From the NCBI GenBank assembly GCA_026419785.1, contig JAODTK010002087.1:186001-250000 (forward strand): a stretch of DNA of 64,000 bases, in the 5' to 3' direction. The DNA comes from Sclerodactyla briareus. Its lineage: Eukaryota; Echinodermata; Holothuroidea; Dendrochirotida; Sclerodactylidae. The position numbers and the translations under genes are program-made. Shown here one piece after another: positions 22,496 to 35,430 of the stretch. A model generated the notes under the pieces. The model did not search any database. It was not told the origin of the DNA and saw nothing but the letters and a program-made list of their open reading frames with translations. The first letter of the stretch is position 1, and every line of letters begins with the position of its first letter.

Positions 22496-23652
22496 AAGGT
22501 GCTTATATTAGGCACACAAATGTGCAAATACGCGACAAAGACTATTTTTTCGCTCCTGTGTTATTTATATGGGTCTATTCATTGGGCATGCGAATCCGCG
22601 AATGTGTGATTTTTTTGTCGCGGGTTGCGACAAAACCGATGCGGGTGACAATTCAAATATGCGTGTCTGCCGCGCGAAATGCCGCGAGTATGACATATGG
22701 AATGCCGATGAGGACCACCCCGTTATTTGATATATACTTAAAATTCAGACTTTGCTGCAAAAAGGCACGGCTTTGGAAGATCTACTCGGGAAGGAAATGA
22801 CCAGCCAGGGACTGTATATGTCTAGCCTTCTCTCCTGACCACCCATGGCAGAAATAACAAAAAACTACTGAACAACGTCATCCCAGAAAATGTCATGCCA
22901 TGTCTAGTATAAGCCCATGTCATATGATGCTCTCTAAAGCCAAAGAGGAATTTCACTCTAATGAAGTAGTCACTCAGCAAAACCTCAAATGTTGAGTGGA
23001 CTTTCACTCTAATAGAGTGGAAGTATCACTCTAAATGGGCAAAGATTCCGCCCAATGGAGTGAATGCGCTTTGAAATGAGTGATGATCACCGTACTGTGC
23101 TCTCTATGGAAACATTGGAGTGGTCAGTCAGGACACTTTGAATTCCACTCTAGAAGATTGAAGTAATGCCTCCCTACTGGGTGAAGATTTTCTACAATGG
23201 AGTGAAATGGAGTGATGATCACAGCTGCCCACTTCCATGGGAGTGTACATTCACACTCTTTTGTTTTAAGAGTGTGTCGCCCATTTCTTTGGAAATTATC
23301 AAAGGGACATACAGGCCCATAGGCCTATAGCCTAGGCCCATAGCCTACAGTCGTTGTCGTCAATTGGGTGAACTGTGTCTCCTCTGTTTCTTCTTCAATA
23401 ATGAGGTATATCCTGTGACAATAATGGACCATCTTACCTAAATTGATGTGCTTTACGAGTACCATGCTTCTTGTCCATTTTTGCGCTAAATAGCCGCTCA
23501 TCTAGTTCTGTGTTCCCCTGTGAATTTTATTTCGTGGTTTGCGATTCACCTGCCTAGTAAATAACCGCGCAACACACGATTTGCCTTCCTGGGAAATTGC
23601 CTGTCGTTTCGCCTATGCGCGCATTCGTGGCCTAGTAAAAGCAGCTTAACGC
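22496..23652 (+). mobile_element. Non-autonomous DNA transposon copy 2
   Basis: Begins 'aaggtgcttatattaggcac' 10 bp after copy 1 ends and finishes with 'ggcctagtaaaagcagctt' before TAA. Left end 'cgcgacaaagactattttt' and 'cgctcctgtgttatttatat' are shared with copy 1. The interior at 22.96-23.29 kb holds short hairpin-rich 'cactctaatagagtgg' words not present in copy 1, probably a small nested foldback element. No coding capacity. Confidence 0.6.
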
Positions 23653-24950
23653 TCTAGTCACACCACTACACCTTCAGTTCAAATATATTGGTATGAGGCA
23701 GCTCTTTGTTTTCTTGGTGTTCTACTACAGGTCCTGGCACAATGCCTCAGTATTGTTCTCTCAGAAGAAGTACTGGTATAAGGAAGATGAAGCCAGATCT
23801 AACCTCGTCTATTCAGGATGTGAGTTGATAGAGGTAGTGGTCTCCCTACAGAACATTAACAATTCCATTTCCGGAGTTGTGGAATTCTGCTTTCTTCTGA
23901 AGAAACTTTTTTTGGAGGACCAAATGAAATGAGCTGTGGGAGTCTTTTGGAAATCTGTTGAGGTCTTCTTGCCATGGGTAAATTGTTCTTACTATGGAGA
24001 GCCCTGATACTAAAAGCTACTACCACTCTGGGTCAAGTCACAGGTCCACGACAATAAACCAGGAAGGTGGCTCAAGTTTATTTACTACATCATTGTTAAA
24101 CATATCCATGCGATTGGAATTGTGTAGTCCATCATGATATATTCTAGAGCAGGCCAGGCCTTCTCAACGGTGGTGTGCGCGCCACTTGTGGCGCTTTGAG
24201 GCATTCCAAATGGCGCACGACGGACTGGCATGAAAAAAATAGGGAAAAAACATGTTGGCAAGTGAAAATACTCTTTTTCAAATGCTCTGTGCGCATGGCA
24301 ACAACTTCGTACACAGGAAATTTCTTGAAATGAAAATTCTGAATCATGGTCAATTTAAGGGACATTGCTTACTGCCTTGAGGCATGGAATTGCCGTTTCA
24401 TGCACTCTCGGGGCTCTGCAGACGAAAAATTCTTGTGGACGGGTCCGCCCCAACTCAATGTGGTGCTCCGCTTAGACAGTAACATGGTAGTTGGCACTTA
24501 CGAAAACAGTTGGAGGAGGCCGTTCAGAACATCACACATCAGTGGTTCAGAACATCAAACCACTCAATTACTTAACATTAGGTCTTTGACGCTTCAGGTG
24601 AACACCCTAAATAGTCCTGTCAACTTTTATGCTGATACTGCATTCCTTCAGAATCTGCAGTGTTACTTAAAGGGTCTCATATACCTCTACTGTATGTCCA
24701 TGTGCGAACAGATACCCATTCGCACAAACCCATGCACAAACAGCATCCAAGTTAGAGTGAGCTTGGAGTAATTGAAAGAAAAAAGAGTAGTCTAAACTTC
24801 TGTAAGGAGTTTACTTCCACTTTACTTCCTTGCCTTACCAAGTTAAATAATAAAAAATAAAAAAAGAGACTTAGCATTATCATGTGATGTATGTGTGTAC
24901 TGTCACAGGGTTGAGTAATATTGATTTGATTTGAATGGGTCAGGAGCCCC
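23653..24950. other. No gene recognised; possible hAT-like remnant
   Basis: 'ttctcaacggtggtgtgcgc' followed by a 'gcgccacttgtggcgc' hairpin at 24160-24200 recalls the end of non-autonomous hAT elements. No second end was located. A 141-codon open frame at 24346-24771 has no recognisable motif. Confidence 0.3.
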
Positions 24951-24954
24951 TTGA

Positions 24955-25430
24955 GGCTTATTCACGGAACCCTGGCTGTATTGATCGTTGGATGAGCACC
25001 AACGATAACTCGCCCTCTCTTGTCTATTGCTTCAATTGTTAACAAGGCCAGGTTTAACACATCCCAACCTGCTCCCGGGAGCGCCTTTTTTCGGTCCCCA
25101 TCCGAAAGGACTATCAGTGAACTCCAGGACCCCGACCACTTTCTTGGAACCTGGAGGAGCGGAAAAAGGTTCTGAGTTACGGACTGCTCATAGCCGACAG
25201 ATGAGACTTATTGCAAATATCAGTAAACAAACCCCCAGACATCACTGACCAACAGCGGCACATGAAAGTGAAGACAAAGACATCGCCCATCGCAACTGCA
25301 TGTACGCAAATCAGGGAAAAAAAGTCCGGGGTGCCTCTGGGAAATCAAACCCAGAGTTTTGAGTTTGTAACTTGTCACTGATACCACTCTACCATTTCTT
25401 CCGCCTGAGTGAACATATTCTTATTGGATT
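24955..25430 (-). repeat. tRNA-derived SINE-like copy
   Basis: On the minus strand the end near 25430 reads AATGGTAGAGTGGTATCAG (A box) and about 40 bases later GGGTTTGATTTCCC (B box). The body shares 'aacctgctcccgg', 'gaactccaggaccc', 'cttggaacctggaggagcgg' and 'gacttattgcaaatatc' with 8.97-9.73 kb. Clear second member of the family. Confidence 0.8.
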
Positions 25431-28400
25431 TCAGGACCATAGGATGTAATTAATTAGGCCAAGGTATTGGCCAGTTTTTATGTAATTTCATAGTTCATGT
25501 TTGTCAACAGGATTACAGTAGACCATAGGAAGATGGGGGGATGGTATGGAGTCCGACTGTGGGTAAATTAATTTGTGAATATTGAAGTTTGTTGGATTTC
25601 CATAAGATTTGGTGGATGTTCCCACCTTTGGTCCTGAGGTATTTAATAATTTAAGGAGGGGTTACTGGAGGTTAGTGACAGTTTCACAAAACTTGGTGAA
25701 CATTCACATGAAATCCAAGGTAGAATTTGTTCTCTAGATTTTCAAATCAGTTGTTAGCACATGACATAACATACTGATTGGAGCATATGCCTGGAAGGCA
25801 GCTAGCCACATGACAGCTAGAACATGGGTGCCAGGATATATCAACCACATAAATAACAAATTACATGACATATCAGGTAACTCAGGGAGCCTGGGGAGGG
25901 GGGGGAGGGTGGGCCAGCATTTGTAACTGACGGGTGGATGTGGCTTGGTGCCTTCCTGGCATGTGCTCCAATGAGTGAGTGAGTGATTGAGGAAGTACTA
26001 ATGCATATTTCTTGGATGCTGTGACCCCTGTATAAGACAAGCTCCTTCGAATAGGTCAATCCCGTGACACACTGGCGGTTCAAGAAGAAATTCGAGGGAA
26101 GGAACAGTCACAAGCTATCATTATTAACCCATATACAGCCATCTATGTGATAATAAGTACTGACCTTCATTCAGCGTGCACAGCCAGTATGTAAGATTAG
26201 CAAAACATTTTTTAAAAATTGGCTAGATATGTGCCAACAGTGTGTTGTATCCCTGGCCATTTCATTCGGACCTCAAAACATGAATTGAAATTGTGGCGCC
26301 ATTTACTTTTTTCCCCATGAGTCGGTTGGTTATCAATTTACAAGTAAACAAAATGGCAGACTCCACAAGTGGTTCTAGATTCTGAATCGAGTGGCGTAGT
26401 TTCTAGCGAGGAGAAGACCCTAACGATGTCAAAATTGGTTCAAATGGTGCACCGCTGAACACATTAATTAGGAAAGACAATCTTATGCTGATTCGAAAAC
26501 TGTGCAAATGGCTCGGAGAGGTGTTAAGAATGGATGGAGATCGGCCATAGTGGTTTATAAATAATTGTTTACCACCTTTTCGGTTCACCTTAATTTATAA
26601 ATTTCCATTGCATATGGCAAAGAATCAAAAGTACCAAATAGGAATCAATGAATGGGTGCCATTTTTGTATATCTGGCAGTCCAGTTTGAAATTCTTGACA
26701 TTGAAAAAAGGCTGAAATAATGATTGCATGTGAAGTTGGGAGTGCGTTCCTCCAGGTAAAAGTACTTTGAAAGTTAACCTTAGACACAGTAAAAAAAAGT
26801 TTTTCATAACACTATATTTCACCTTGCTGCACAGTGTAGTATAATGGAAATGGAATATGGCTGTGGAAAAATAACCACAATTCTGTCTTGCCTGAATGAA
26901 GTTCTGAAGATTATTATTGGATAGATAACGCTAGATTTTTCAATGTGAAGAAATTTTTTAAAAATTTAGTTTGTCGATTTCCACCAAACTTGGTGGACAG
27001 GGTTCACCTCCAGTCTGAACATTGAAACATTCAGGTCACTCAAGCCTCATTCAATGTAATCTAATTGCATGGTTTGTTGCAAATTTGTATAGGTGAACGG
27101 CACTAACATCATGTTTCATATTATTGTTTCGAATATGTACATAGTGATAATCTTATGTGTATAATATGGAGATTTTCAGGTTGTTTCACACATTCATGTG
27201 TTTAAAAAACTCTATGCACATTGTAATAAATAACATAAATTGCTTTTTTATGGCTAGTCAATGTATTTTTTCAACATTAGACAGGCAGTTAAAATGGAAG
27301 GATCTTTTTCACATTGATGTTGATTATCCTTGTTGTGAGATTCATATTAACTGTCATTTTGTCACAAGCACAACTACTCAGAGTGGTTGTAATAGCGTAA
27401 GGTTAATGCCATTTGAAGTTGCCCAACGTATAGGTATTCTTTCATTGTCTTGTGCAGGGCTTGTCATTGTAGAATTTGTGGTAACCCATGCCTGTCATAA
27501 GGGGCTTACCAAAGGGGATGATTTGACATGAACATTTATATACTGAGTATTTGGTAAAGGTCAACTGCAGCTTGGAAAAAACAGGTTATATCGTGGAGAA
27601 TGGAAAACTGTTCTGTAGGTCCAAACTCCATTCCCATACCATTTCCCTATGTGGAGTTATTGTCCATTATGCAGAGAAATTGGGGAGAATCCCAATTGTG
27701 CAATAATGCATGACGTCACACCGGACAACCCGGGAACTGCTTGGTACGTGTTTAGACCCCTATAGGGTACCACAATGACGGTGTGTAGTGCAGTGGGCAA
27801 CAATACATGGGCAATCTCACCCTAACTAAACACCTCAAGATTGGGGCTCTCTTTAATGACGGAGGGAATATGATTCAAGAAATAGTCCTGGGATGAATAC
27901 TAAATTGGAAAGCTCGGTAATTGTGCGGAATTTGTATGTAACAACAACATTTTTCGGGTCCAAATGGGGTTATTTACTAGTTGAACTGTCACCAAGCCAT
28001 CGATATTAGGCCTGTTCACAGTCTACAGTTAATGAGATTATTATGCTATTGTGCTATATGTGCAAATATCATATTGGTAACCCCAGTTGGCGCTCTTCAC
28101 TGCATATACAGTATGCAAAACTACACATCATATCAGCACATATCCATCACCAATAACATCGAAAAGATGGGATGAATTGTTCGCGTTCTCAAAGAGAGGT
28201 GACAGTTTGAAATAGGCCGTAGTGATAGAACTATGGCAGAGAGAATCTCATCTATACCCCCCCAGCTGTTTAGTGGTGAGCACGGCACTGTGAGAGGGGC
28301 TTATTTGTGGAACCCATCCATATACTACCCATCAGATAGGTAGTAAAGAATTCCCATACGCTGTGAACCTCCTGCGGCAGTGACGAGGCACAAAACCTGC

Positions 28401-28885
28401 TGCTCTCTTTTGAATTTCCCTTGAATGTTTATCTTTTCCAGAAACTGTTCATGGGTCCTTAATATGAGCAGTATACTCGTGGATGGAGCGAAACAAAGAA
28501 ACAATTGATTCCTAATGGAAAAAAACAGGAATTTTTCGAACAGGATCTTGTCAAAATGAGTAGAAAATGACAAGTTGTCACAAAGCTTCACATCCAGATG
28601 AGACTGTGTGTTGACACTCAAAAAATTTGCCGTAAATGATGTAGCTCCACCAAGTTTTGGAGACATTTATTTCAAATTCTCCTGTGTAGAATAAAGTGGT
28701 CCTTGAATGAGTTAATTGGCCTATACACCAAAGCATTGACAAATATTGTTACTGAGATTCAATATGGTGTGTGATGTTAATGTAGCAAAGAAACAGAATA
28801 GGGCCAAGGCATGTATCCTGAGGACTCCAGAAAGGACAGGAGCAATTCTTGATGATACATAATCCTCAACTACACTTTTGGTGGT
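25431..28885. other. Intergenic, no gene recognised
   Basis: AT-rich sequence without recognisable exons. A fragment at 27.60-27.78 kb ('gtggagttattgtccattatgcagagaaatt') matches part of the dispersed repeat at 13.85-14.57 kb. The 124-codon frame at 27157-27531 is AT-rich and has no motif. Confidence 0.5.
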
Positions 28886-29880
28886 ATGAGAGAAACAAGC
28901 GCACCAATGGTGCTATAGCTCAAACCGCACAATGTAACAAGACGAAATGTACATATTACATTGCTTTAAATGTTCAAGATCATGAGGCCAAGAAGGCAGT
29001 CTCAAGCAACGGCCTATTGTGCCTTTGACAACCTTTGACAATGATCTTCATATGGCCGAACCGGTCTTAGCAGTCAAGAACATTGTTACTCACTTTAGTC
29101 AACATGCATCGGAGAATGCCAATTGAGAGAAAAAGAGCAATTGTCAACACAATGGCCTATTGCGCCCCGTTAATGACCTTGACCTTCACAAATCACAAAA
29201 GTCAATGAACATTGGTCCAAGTTGGTCAACATTCATCCAACTAGAGCACCAATGGTGCTATAGCACAAATGTACCAATACAAATGTGTTAAATGTTCGAT
29301 CATGGACGACCAAGACAAAAGAAGGCAGTTTCAAACAAGGCCTATTGTGCCTTTGACAACCTTTGACAATGATCTTCATATGCCACGGAAATCAATAGCA
29401 GTCAATAAACATTGTTACTCAGTTTGGTCAATGTCCATCGCAAGAATGACCAATTGAGAGAGAAAAAGGCCATTTCACAGTGGTCTATTGTGTCTCTTCA
29501 ATGATCCATGACCTTGACCTTCACATGGTCAAAGATGTCCCAAAGGTCGATGAACATTGGCTCTAAGTTTGATCAACATCCATCTAAGAATGACTGTTTC
29601 GCTTCTTTTCATCAGATTTTACTGTCTTAATTCTAATGACACTATATGATGTTGCATCCAAAATCTGCAAAACAGCTGAAAAGGGAAATTATGACACAGT
29701 TTCAAGAAAATCTAATGTACTTTGTAAGGAGGGAGATACATTTGGAAATTATAAATTATGACTATATGCCCCTATGACCTTTGACCATGACCTTCACAAA
29801 GTCAAACATGTCCCATGGGTCAAATAAACATGGGTCCAAGTTAGTCCACATCTGTCACAGAACGACTGTTTAGGGGCCAA
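28886..29880 (+). repeat. Repeat with 'caccaatggtgctatag' starts and 'tgacct' words
   Basis: 'gcaccaatggtgctatag' occurs at 28897 and 29244, each followed by 'acaaatgt..t.ttaaatgttc.a.atcatg' and by 'cctattgtgcctttgacaac'. A related block continues to about 29880 with 'gaccttgaccttcacat' words. Unit about 350 bp, two clear copies and decayed ones. Confidence 0.6.
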
Positions 29881-31690
29881 AAAGGCATTGTTGACATAGC
29901 TGGATAGAGATAGGCTGTAGGGCCAAAGTGGAGCCTCCGACCAAAAATTCTTCAAAAGCCTGTAGGTATGGCTATTCCATCATTATGATTCGAAATCAGC
30001 ACTGTGCACAAAATATGTAGGAGGCGAAGCATTTTAACGTGATTGCACATATGATGGGCCCAAGTCCAAAAATCTGAGAACCTTGAAGGTAAGGCTATGA
30101 TTTAGACAATCATTATACAAACATCAACAACTGAACATTAGCACTGCATCAAAATTTGTAAGAAGCATTTTGGGTGATTTAATATGAGGGCCTAGGGCCC
30201 CACATTGGGCCTGAGCCAGACGTTCGACACCACACCCCTGATGGACCATAACCAAGGAATATTAAGTATGTAACTTTGAAGAAAATCAATTGAAACCTTG
30301 TGGGACGAGATGCATTTCAAGTACCAATGTGTGAAATTCCATGGAATTCCATAAAAATGGGCATCGGGCCGAAGTGGGACCTTGGATAAAAAAATTCATG
30401 AACACCCCGGAGGTACGACTGTTAGACTATGACGGATTGTCAGCATGTGCACCCAAAACTTGTAAGAGGAGGGAGAATTTGCAAAAATTCCACATGGGGG
30501 GCCCTCGGGGCCCAAAGAGCATTGGTCCTAAATCCCGGGCACCCGAAGGTACGGCTATTAGACTATCATTATTGCCGAACATTAGCATGGTGTAACTAGA
30601 TTTGTAGGGAATACAAGATTTAACAGTATTCATATAATGGGTCCTAGGGCCCAAATTGAGACCTGGGCCCAAAAAATTCAGGAAACAGACCAATGGCCAT
30701 CTACCCCCAAGGACCATTACAGACATCAAAGAAAATCATTGAAGCTTGTGGGACGAGATTTAAGCACATTGTGTGTACGCAAATATAACACAAATGGGCT
30801 CGGGCACAAGGTCAGACCTTGGAAACCAAACATCCTGAACCACCAAGAAGTATGTTTATAAGACTTTGTCATGCTAATTAAGAACACACATCAGCACTAT
30901 GCGGATTAATTTGTAGAAGATACAAGATTTTGCTTTAATTCCACATATGGGCCCTTGGCCCAAAATTCCTGAACAAGACCCAATGGCCCTCTACCCAAGG
31001 ACCATTACAGACCATCAAAGAAAATCAATTGAAGCTGATGGGAGATGCATTTCAAGACCATTGTGTGAAATATACAAAATGGCCTCGGGCCCAATCAGAC
31101 TTGGAACAAACACATCTGACCACCCCAGAAGTATGTCTATCAGACTTTGTCATTATCATTATGACCAACACATCAGCACTATGCCCGACTCTAAAATTTG
31201 TAGAAGATACAAGATTTGCGGTATTCCACATTAAGGGGCCTTTGGACCAAAAATTCCTGAACACCCCAATGGCCAGTTCTACCCAAGGACATTACCAGTA
31301 ATTTTGAGAAAAATAATTGAAGCTGTAGAGGAGAAGATGCATTTCAAATACCATTGTGTGATATTCCATGAATGGGCCCTCAGGCCCAAGGGGACCATGG
31401 ACCAAAAATTCCTGAACACCCCGAAGGTACGGCTGATAGATTATCATTATGATCAAAATCGCATGTGAACCAAAATTTGTAAGAGAAGTAGACATTTGCA
31501 GTTTCCCACTTAGTGGCCCATTGTCCCCGTTAATGCCATTTGACTTGACCTTCAGGTGGTCATTAGATGGACCCTCCCCTCAATAAACAGTGACCAATTC
31601 TGGTTGAGATTCATCAAACACAAACATTTGGGCCCAAAGAAGCGAAGGTTACGGACTGGATTAGATAGGAGGATAGATAGAGTGATGGCA
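29880..31690 (+). repeat. ~300-bp tandem array (GGGCCC-rich unit)
   Basis: Five or six diverged units share 'aaaaattc.tgaacacccc', 'gtacggctattagactat', 'cattatga', 'aaatttgtaagag.a' and 'ccacat..gggccc'. The edges look alike: 'gctggatagagataggctg' near 29905 and 'ggactggattagatagga' near 31657. No coding potential is seen. Confidence 0.7.
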
Positions 31691-31859
31691 TCCAACATAG
31701 CTCAACCAGCATAGCGTGTTTGAGCTAAGAAGAACGGTAAATCCACAGGAAAGGCCTCACTTAAAAGCCATGATGACCTATCACTTGACGAGCAGCATCC
31801 GGTGGTGGGAGACAACATCAAAGTGCCATGTGAGAACAGATAGGAAAAATTAGGGAAAC

Positions 31860-32335
31860 TGGTTTGAAGGTGCTCATCCCTCTCTTGTACTTACTTGGGT
31901 ACTTGTAAGCACGATAACTCAACCCCTTCTGGATGGATTAAGCTCTACTTGGTACATATGTTATTCCCCAGGAGGAGGACATGAACCCCATTGTTGAGGT
32001 CACTAGTCTGAGAACACATTCAAGTCCAGAATGGTTGGTCCGATATTCAAGTTTGAAATTTGGTATATAGCTTTCGTATGGGAGAGACAGGAGCCCTATT
32101 GTTCATGGTGTTAGATGGGGAGAACTTATATCTTGATAGTTGGAGCTCATAACAGGCCATTATGTGTGTTCCCCATTGTTTTGGTTGTGTGAAGTCCAGG
32201 TCACCAGGTCTGGAAAACCTTGTAAAATGGTAAGTCGAAAATGGTTGTTCAATGAATTTTGATCCAAATTAGGTGTATAGCTTTCTATGGAAGTACAGGA
32301 ACCCTAATTATTTTGGTGTGAATCGGGGTTGTCGT
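31860..32335 (-). repeat. ~315-bp satellite-like family, inverted partial copy
   Basis: 'cagaatggttggtccgatat', 'gaaatttggtatatagcttt' and 'atggaagtacaggaacccta' are the reverse complement of the units at 56.4-58.8 kb. About one and a half units. Confidence 0.75.
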
Positions 32336-32889
32336 GTAGATAAAAAAAAAACAAAAAGAGAGAAAAAAAAAAGGGTGAAAATCACTTTGGCCTGATTCAG
32401 TAGATTGAACGTGCTGTGCCTGAATGCAGTAGATCGAATGCGCTAACTCGCGATGCCTAGGGTAAACAGCTGCCAGGCAGAGTGATTACAGAGTAGGCTG
32501 AGGCAACTTACAAATTAGAAAGTCGAACATTGCCAGGCAAACTTTCATATTCCTCAGAAAATGCTTCCAAGAATATGCACAAACATCATGGAAAACAATT
32601 AAAATATGATATTGGGTCAATTTGAAAACAAAAAACTCCTAAACGCCACAGATTCAAGAGATGTAGAACAAAATGAAGAACTCAGATAGAAGCGAAAGCC
32701 ACTGCCTCCTCCAGCACCATCCTTGATTCCGATCAACCTGGGTCCTGGGGGGGGGAAAAGTCAATGAGGATTATGGCGTGGAGTCACTGTAGATCACCTG
32801 GTGGATACTCTACCGAAAGGGACCTTGGACAAGATGCAACTTGAAGAACAAGCAGCTCACAAGCATTTGCACTTGTCCTTTTTTTACCG

Positions 32890-33190
32890 TGCGGCCATTC
32901 AACAAACCAATTTGACCCTTAAAAGAAGTTAGGATGGATCTTCACTCAACCAGTCAGCGGTTGGGCGACATTGATAGACCTTCAGGACGTCCACATACAA
33001 ATCTTGATCCACCTTTAGACTGAAGATTACTGGACGTTCAACTAACGGGCCGGACTTTCAATTCCATTCCCTATCGTTCAGCCTACCTATCCACAGCGCG
33101 AAGGTTTTCACCTGAGTCACGTAGCCCATCCTTGACCTAGTGCGGGGAAAGCTCTCACTCGTGTGAGTTTACCATCACCCAGCTAATCAC
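32890..33190 (+). mobile_element. Broken DIRS-type (tyrosine-recombinase) retrotransposon fossil, RT part
   Basis: Short stretches in more than one frame recall the reverse transcriptase of DIRS/Ngaro elements: an IDLQD-type catalytic-core entry, a GRTF segment and a STAP-like motif followed by a VR-KLS segment, in the order usual for that family. The copy is fragmentary with several breaks and no ends were identified; it looks old. Flanks at 32.4-32.9 and 33.2-33.7 kb may belong to it but show nothing recognisable. Confidence 0.45.
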
Positions 33191-33699
33191 CTTGTTCATC
33201 TTGAGAGGCCTGTCCAGTGTGGGCAGACCCTCTTGCCAAGCTACGCGACCTCTTGCAGATACAGTCCACCCTCTGGGATGGTTGATGCACCCCCCCCATT
33301 GTCTCTACGTGTTTGCCTTCCACCAATCAGTCAGATCAGCTGAGGTACTAGCCCGACTGATGCTGCGTTCCCCATTTACCATGTTTAACACGTTGGTACA
33401 GACATCACAAGCATTCATGTTCACAAGTCGTGATCACTACTGGTGAAGTGGGAACTTCGAAAAAGCAACTCGACTTTCAAGAGAATCCAAGATGGCGGGC
33501 ATTTGACCGAGTTGAAAAGTTGAGCAAATAAGAAATATCCCATATACAAATGAATAAGTCCAGGCTGAACTGATCTCAAAGATAAGAGCATCAAAGATGA
33601 TCATGCCATTAGTCGAACCAATTCCTATAACCAGAAAGCCAAGAGGCTTAGTGAATCCTTGACTTTTCTGAACAACATAAGCGAGACTCACGGACAAAT

Positions 33700-34500
33700 G
33701 GAAGATGGTACCAGCTTATGGTGACCACAGAGACCTCTGACCTGATCCCAAAACAAAGGGTTCATGTACTCCTCATGGGGGGTAAACAAACATACCAAGT
33801 ATGAGCTTCATCCATAAATTGGGGTTGGAGTGATCGTTGTCCACAAAGCCAAAATATCGACCTTTTCACAAATTTCTATTTTAGACCAAAAGTCACCCCC
33901 CGACCTATCCACAAAAACCCCCAATAGGGGTCCTGTACTCCCATAAGAAAGACACAAACCAAATGAAATCGCATCGACCAACCATCTGGACATATCGTGG
34001 TCACAAGGTTTTCAGACTTTAACCTCTGGTGACTCAGATGACCTGACCCATGACCCCAAAACATAGGGTCCATGTACTCATCATGGGGAACACACATACC
34101 AAGTATGAGCTCCATTCCTCCAGGTGGGGTTGAGTTATCGTGTTCACAAGCCAAAAATTGGCCAAAAATATTAACTTTTCACAAATTTTATTTTGACCAA
34201 AAAATCACCCCCGACTTATCAAAAACAATAGGGTTTCCTGACTCCCTATAAAAAAGCTACCCACCAAATTTGAACCTGATCAGACCAACCATTCTGGACT
34301 CTTGTTTACAAAGGTTTCAGACTTTGAACTCTGGTGACCTCAGATGGACCTCTGACCTGACCCCAAACACAATAGGGTTCATGTTACTCATCATGGGGAA
34401 ACGATACCAAAGTATGAGCTTCATCCATCACGGTGGGTCGATATTGTGTTCACAAAGCAGGCGTCACAGACATACACACAACACACTGGCTGACTGCAAG
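33700..34500 (+). repeat. ~315-bp satellite-like family, 2.5 units plus CA-rich tail
   Basis: Units repeat 'gacctctgacctgaccc', 'aatagggttcatgt', 'actcatcatggggaa', 'taccaagtatgagcttcatc' and 'gttcacaaagcc' at about 310-bp spacing (33738, ~34045, 34352). The run stops in 'ggcgtcacagacatacacac', the same type of tail that ends the longer array at 58.8 kb. Confidence 0.85.
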
Positions 34501-35129
34501 CTTCCTCCGACCGTAAGAAATAAAAAAAAAAATGGAAATGTGGACCAAAGGATGTTGCCGAACATCGGCGACCCGACGTCGGCGACCGAACGGCGCGCGA
34601 CCGAACATCGGCGATCGAGACGTGATTAGTTGCTTTTCAAGCAACCAATATAGTGCAGTAACGTTCACTATTAAACTTTCAATTTGCCGCCAATGCTCAA
34701 ATTCCAATATTTTCCATCCAAATTTTGTTGAAATTGAAAAATACTAGGAAGAATGGAAACACTAGTAATAGATTTCTGTTTTTGATGATTGAACTAGGGA
34801 GTGGTTTTTTAATTCACTCATGTGTTTACTGGAACGCAATTCACGCGTGGGAAAGTCATGATTGCGCTATTCACAAAGTAAATGGAATGCAGCATGAGCT
34901 ACACGGATGCCACTATCATATTCATTGCCCCCATTTGGGCCTACACATCATTGGTTCCTCCCCTCATCAAGCATTTGCCGAACTTCTCACATAATAGCCC
35001 ATTGTCCCCCACTAGTCAATGATAACGCTGATCCAATTATATTATACCTTTTTTTTCATGGTATATTGCCAGCAGAGGATCAAACCTATTCAAAGCCCAG
35101 CAGGGTGCAGACCTGGATACACGATAATA

Positions 35130-35430
35130 ATGAATTGCCTCTTTGGCTTTACCTTAATGTGGGGGCGGAGGTAATCTCACGCAGACGGCACCTTGAAAAT
35201 TGCCTACCCACTCATTCGCCATGCTCCAATCCCTTGTGCTGAGCGCCAGCGAGAAGCTGGGTTCCATTTTCAAAGTCTTTGGTATGACCCGATCGGGAAT
35301 CAAACCCCGGGGTGGAAGGGCCGACCGTGATGCTCTATCAAGTGTGCCAACCACTTGATCTAATGGCTGAAATGTCTCGTGGGTCAATGAGCTTCGAGTC
35401 CATAGGCTGGTTTGAGCTGAAAATTGATAC
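35130..35430 (-). repeat. tRNA-derived SINE-like copy
   Basis: Minus strand from about 35375 reads TGGTTGGCACACTTGATAGA, GCATCACGGTCGG and CCCCGGGGTTTGATTCCCG: an A-box-like and a strong B-box-like segment at tRNA spacing. The body, which on the plus strand reads 'acttcgag' and 'cattgagcatgtgg' on one side and 'gtaatctcacgcagacggca' on the other, is not shared with the 9-kb and 25-kb copies, so this may be another subfamily. Confidence 0.55.

Noticed and set aside
24346-24771. 141-codon plus-strand open frame
   Set aside because: No motif, next to a possible hAT remnant, composition like its surroundings.
27157-27531. 124-codon plus-strand open frame
   Set aside because: AT-rich with Cys/His/Phe/Ile excess expected of random AT-rich sequence; no recognisable domain or splice context.
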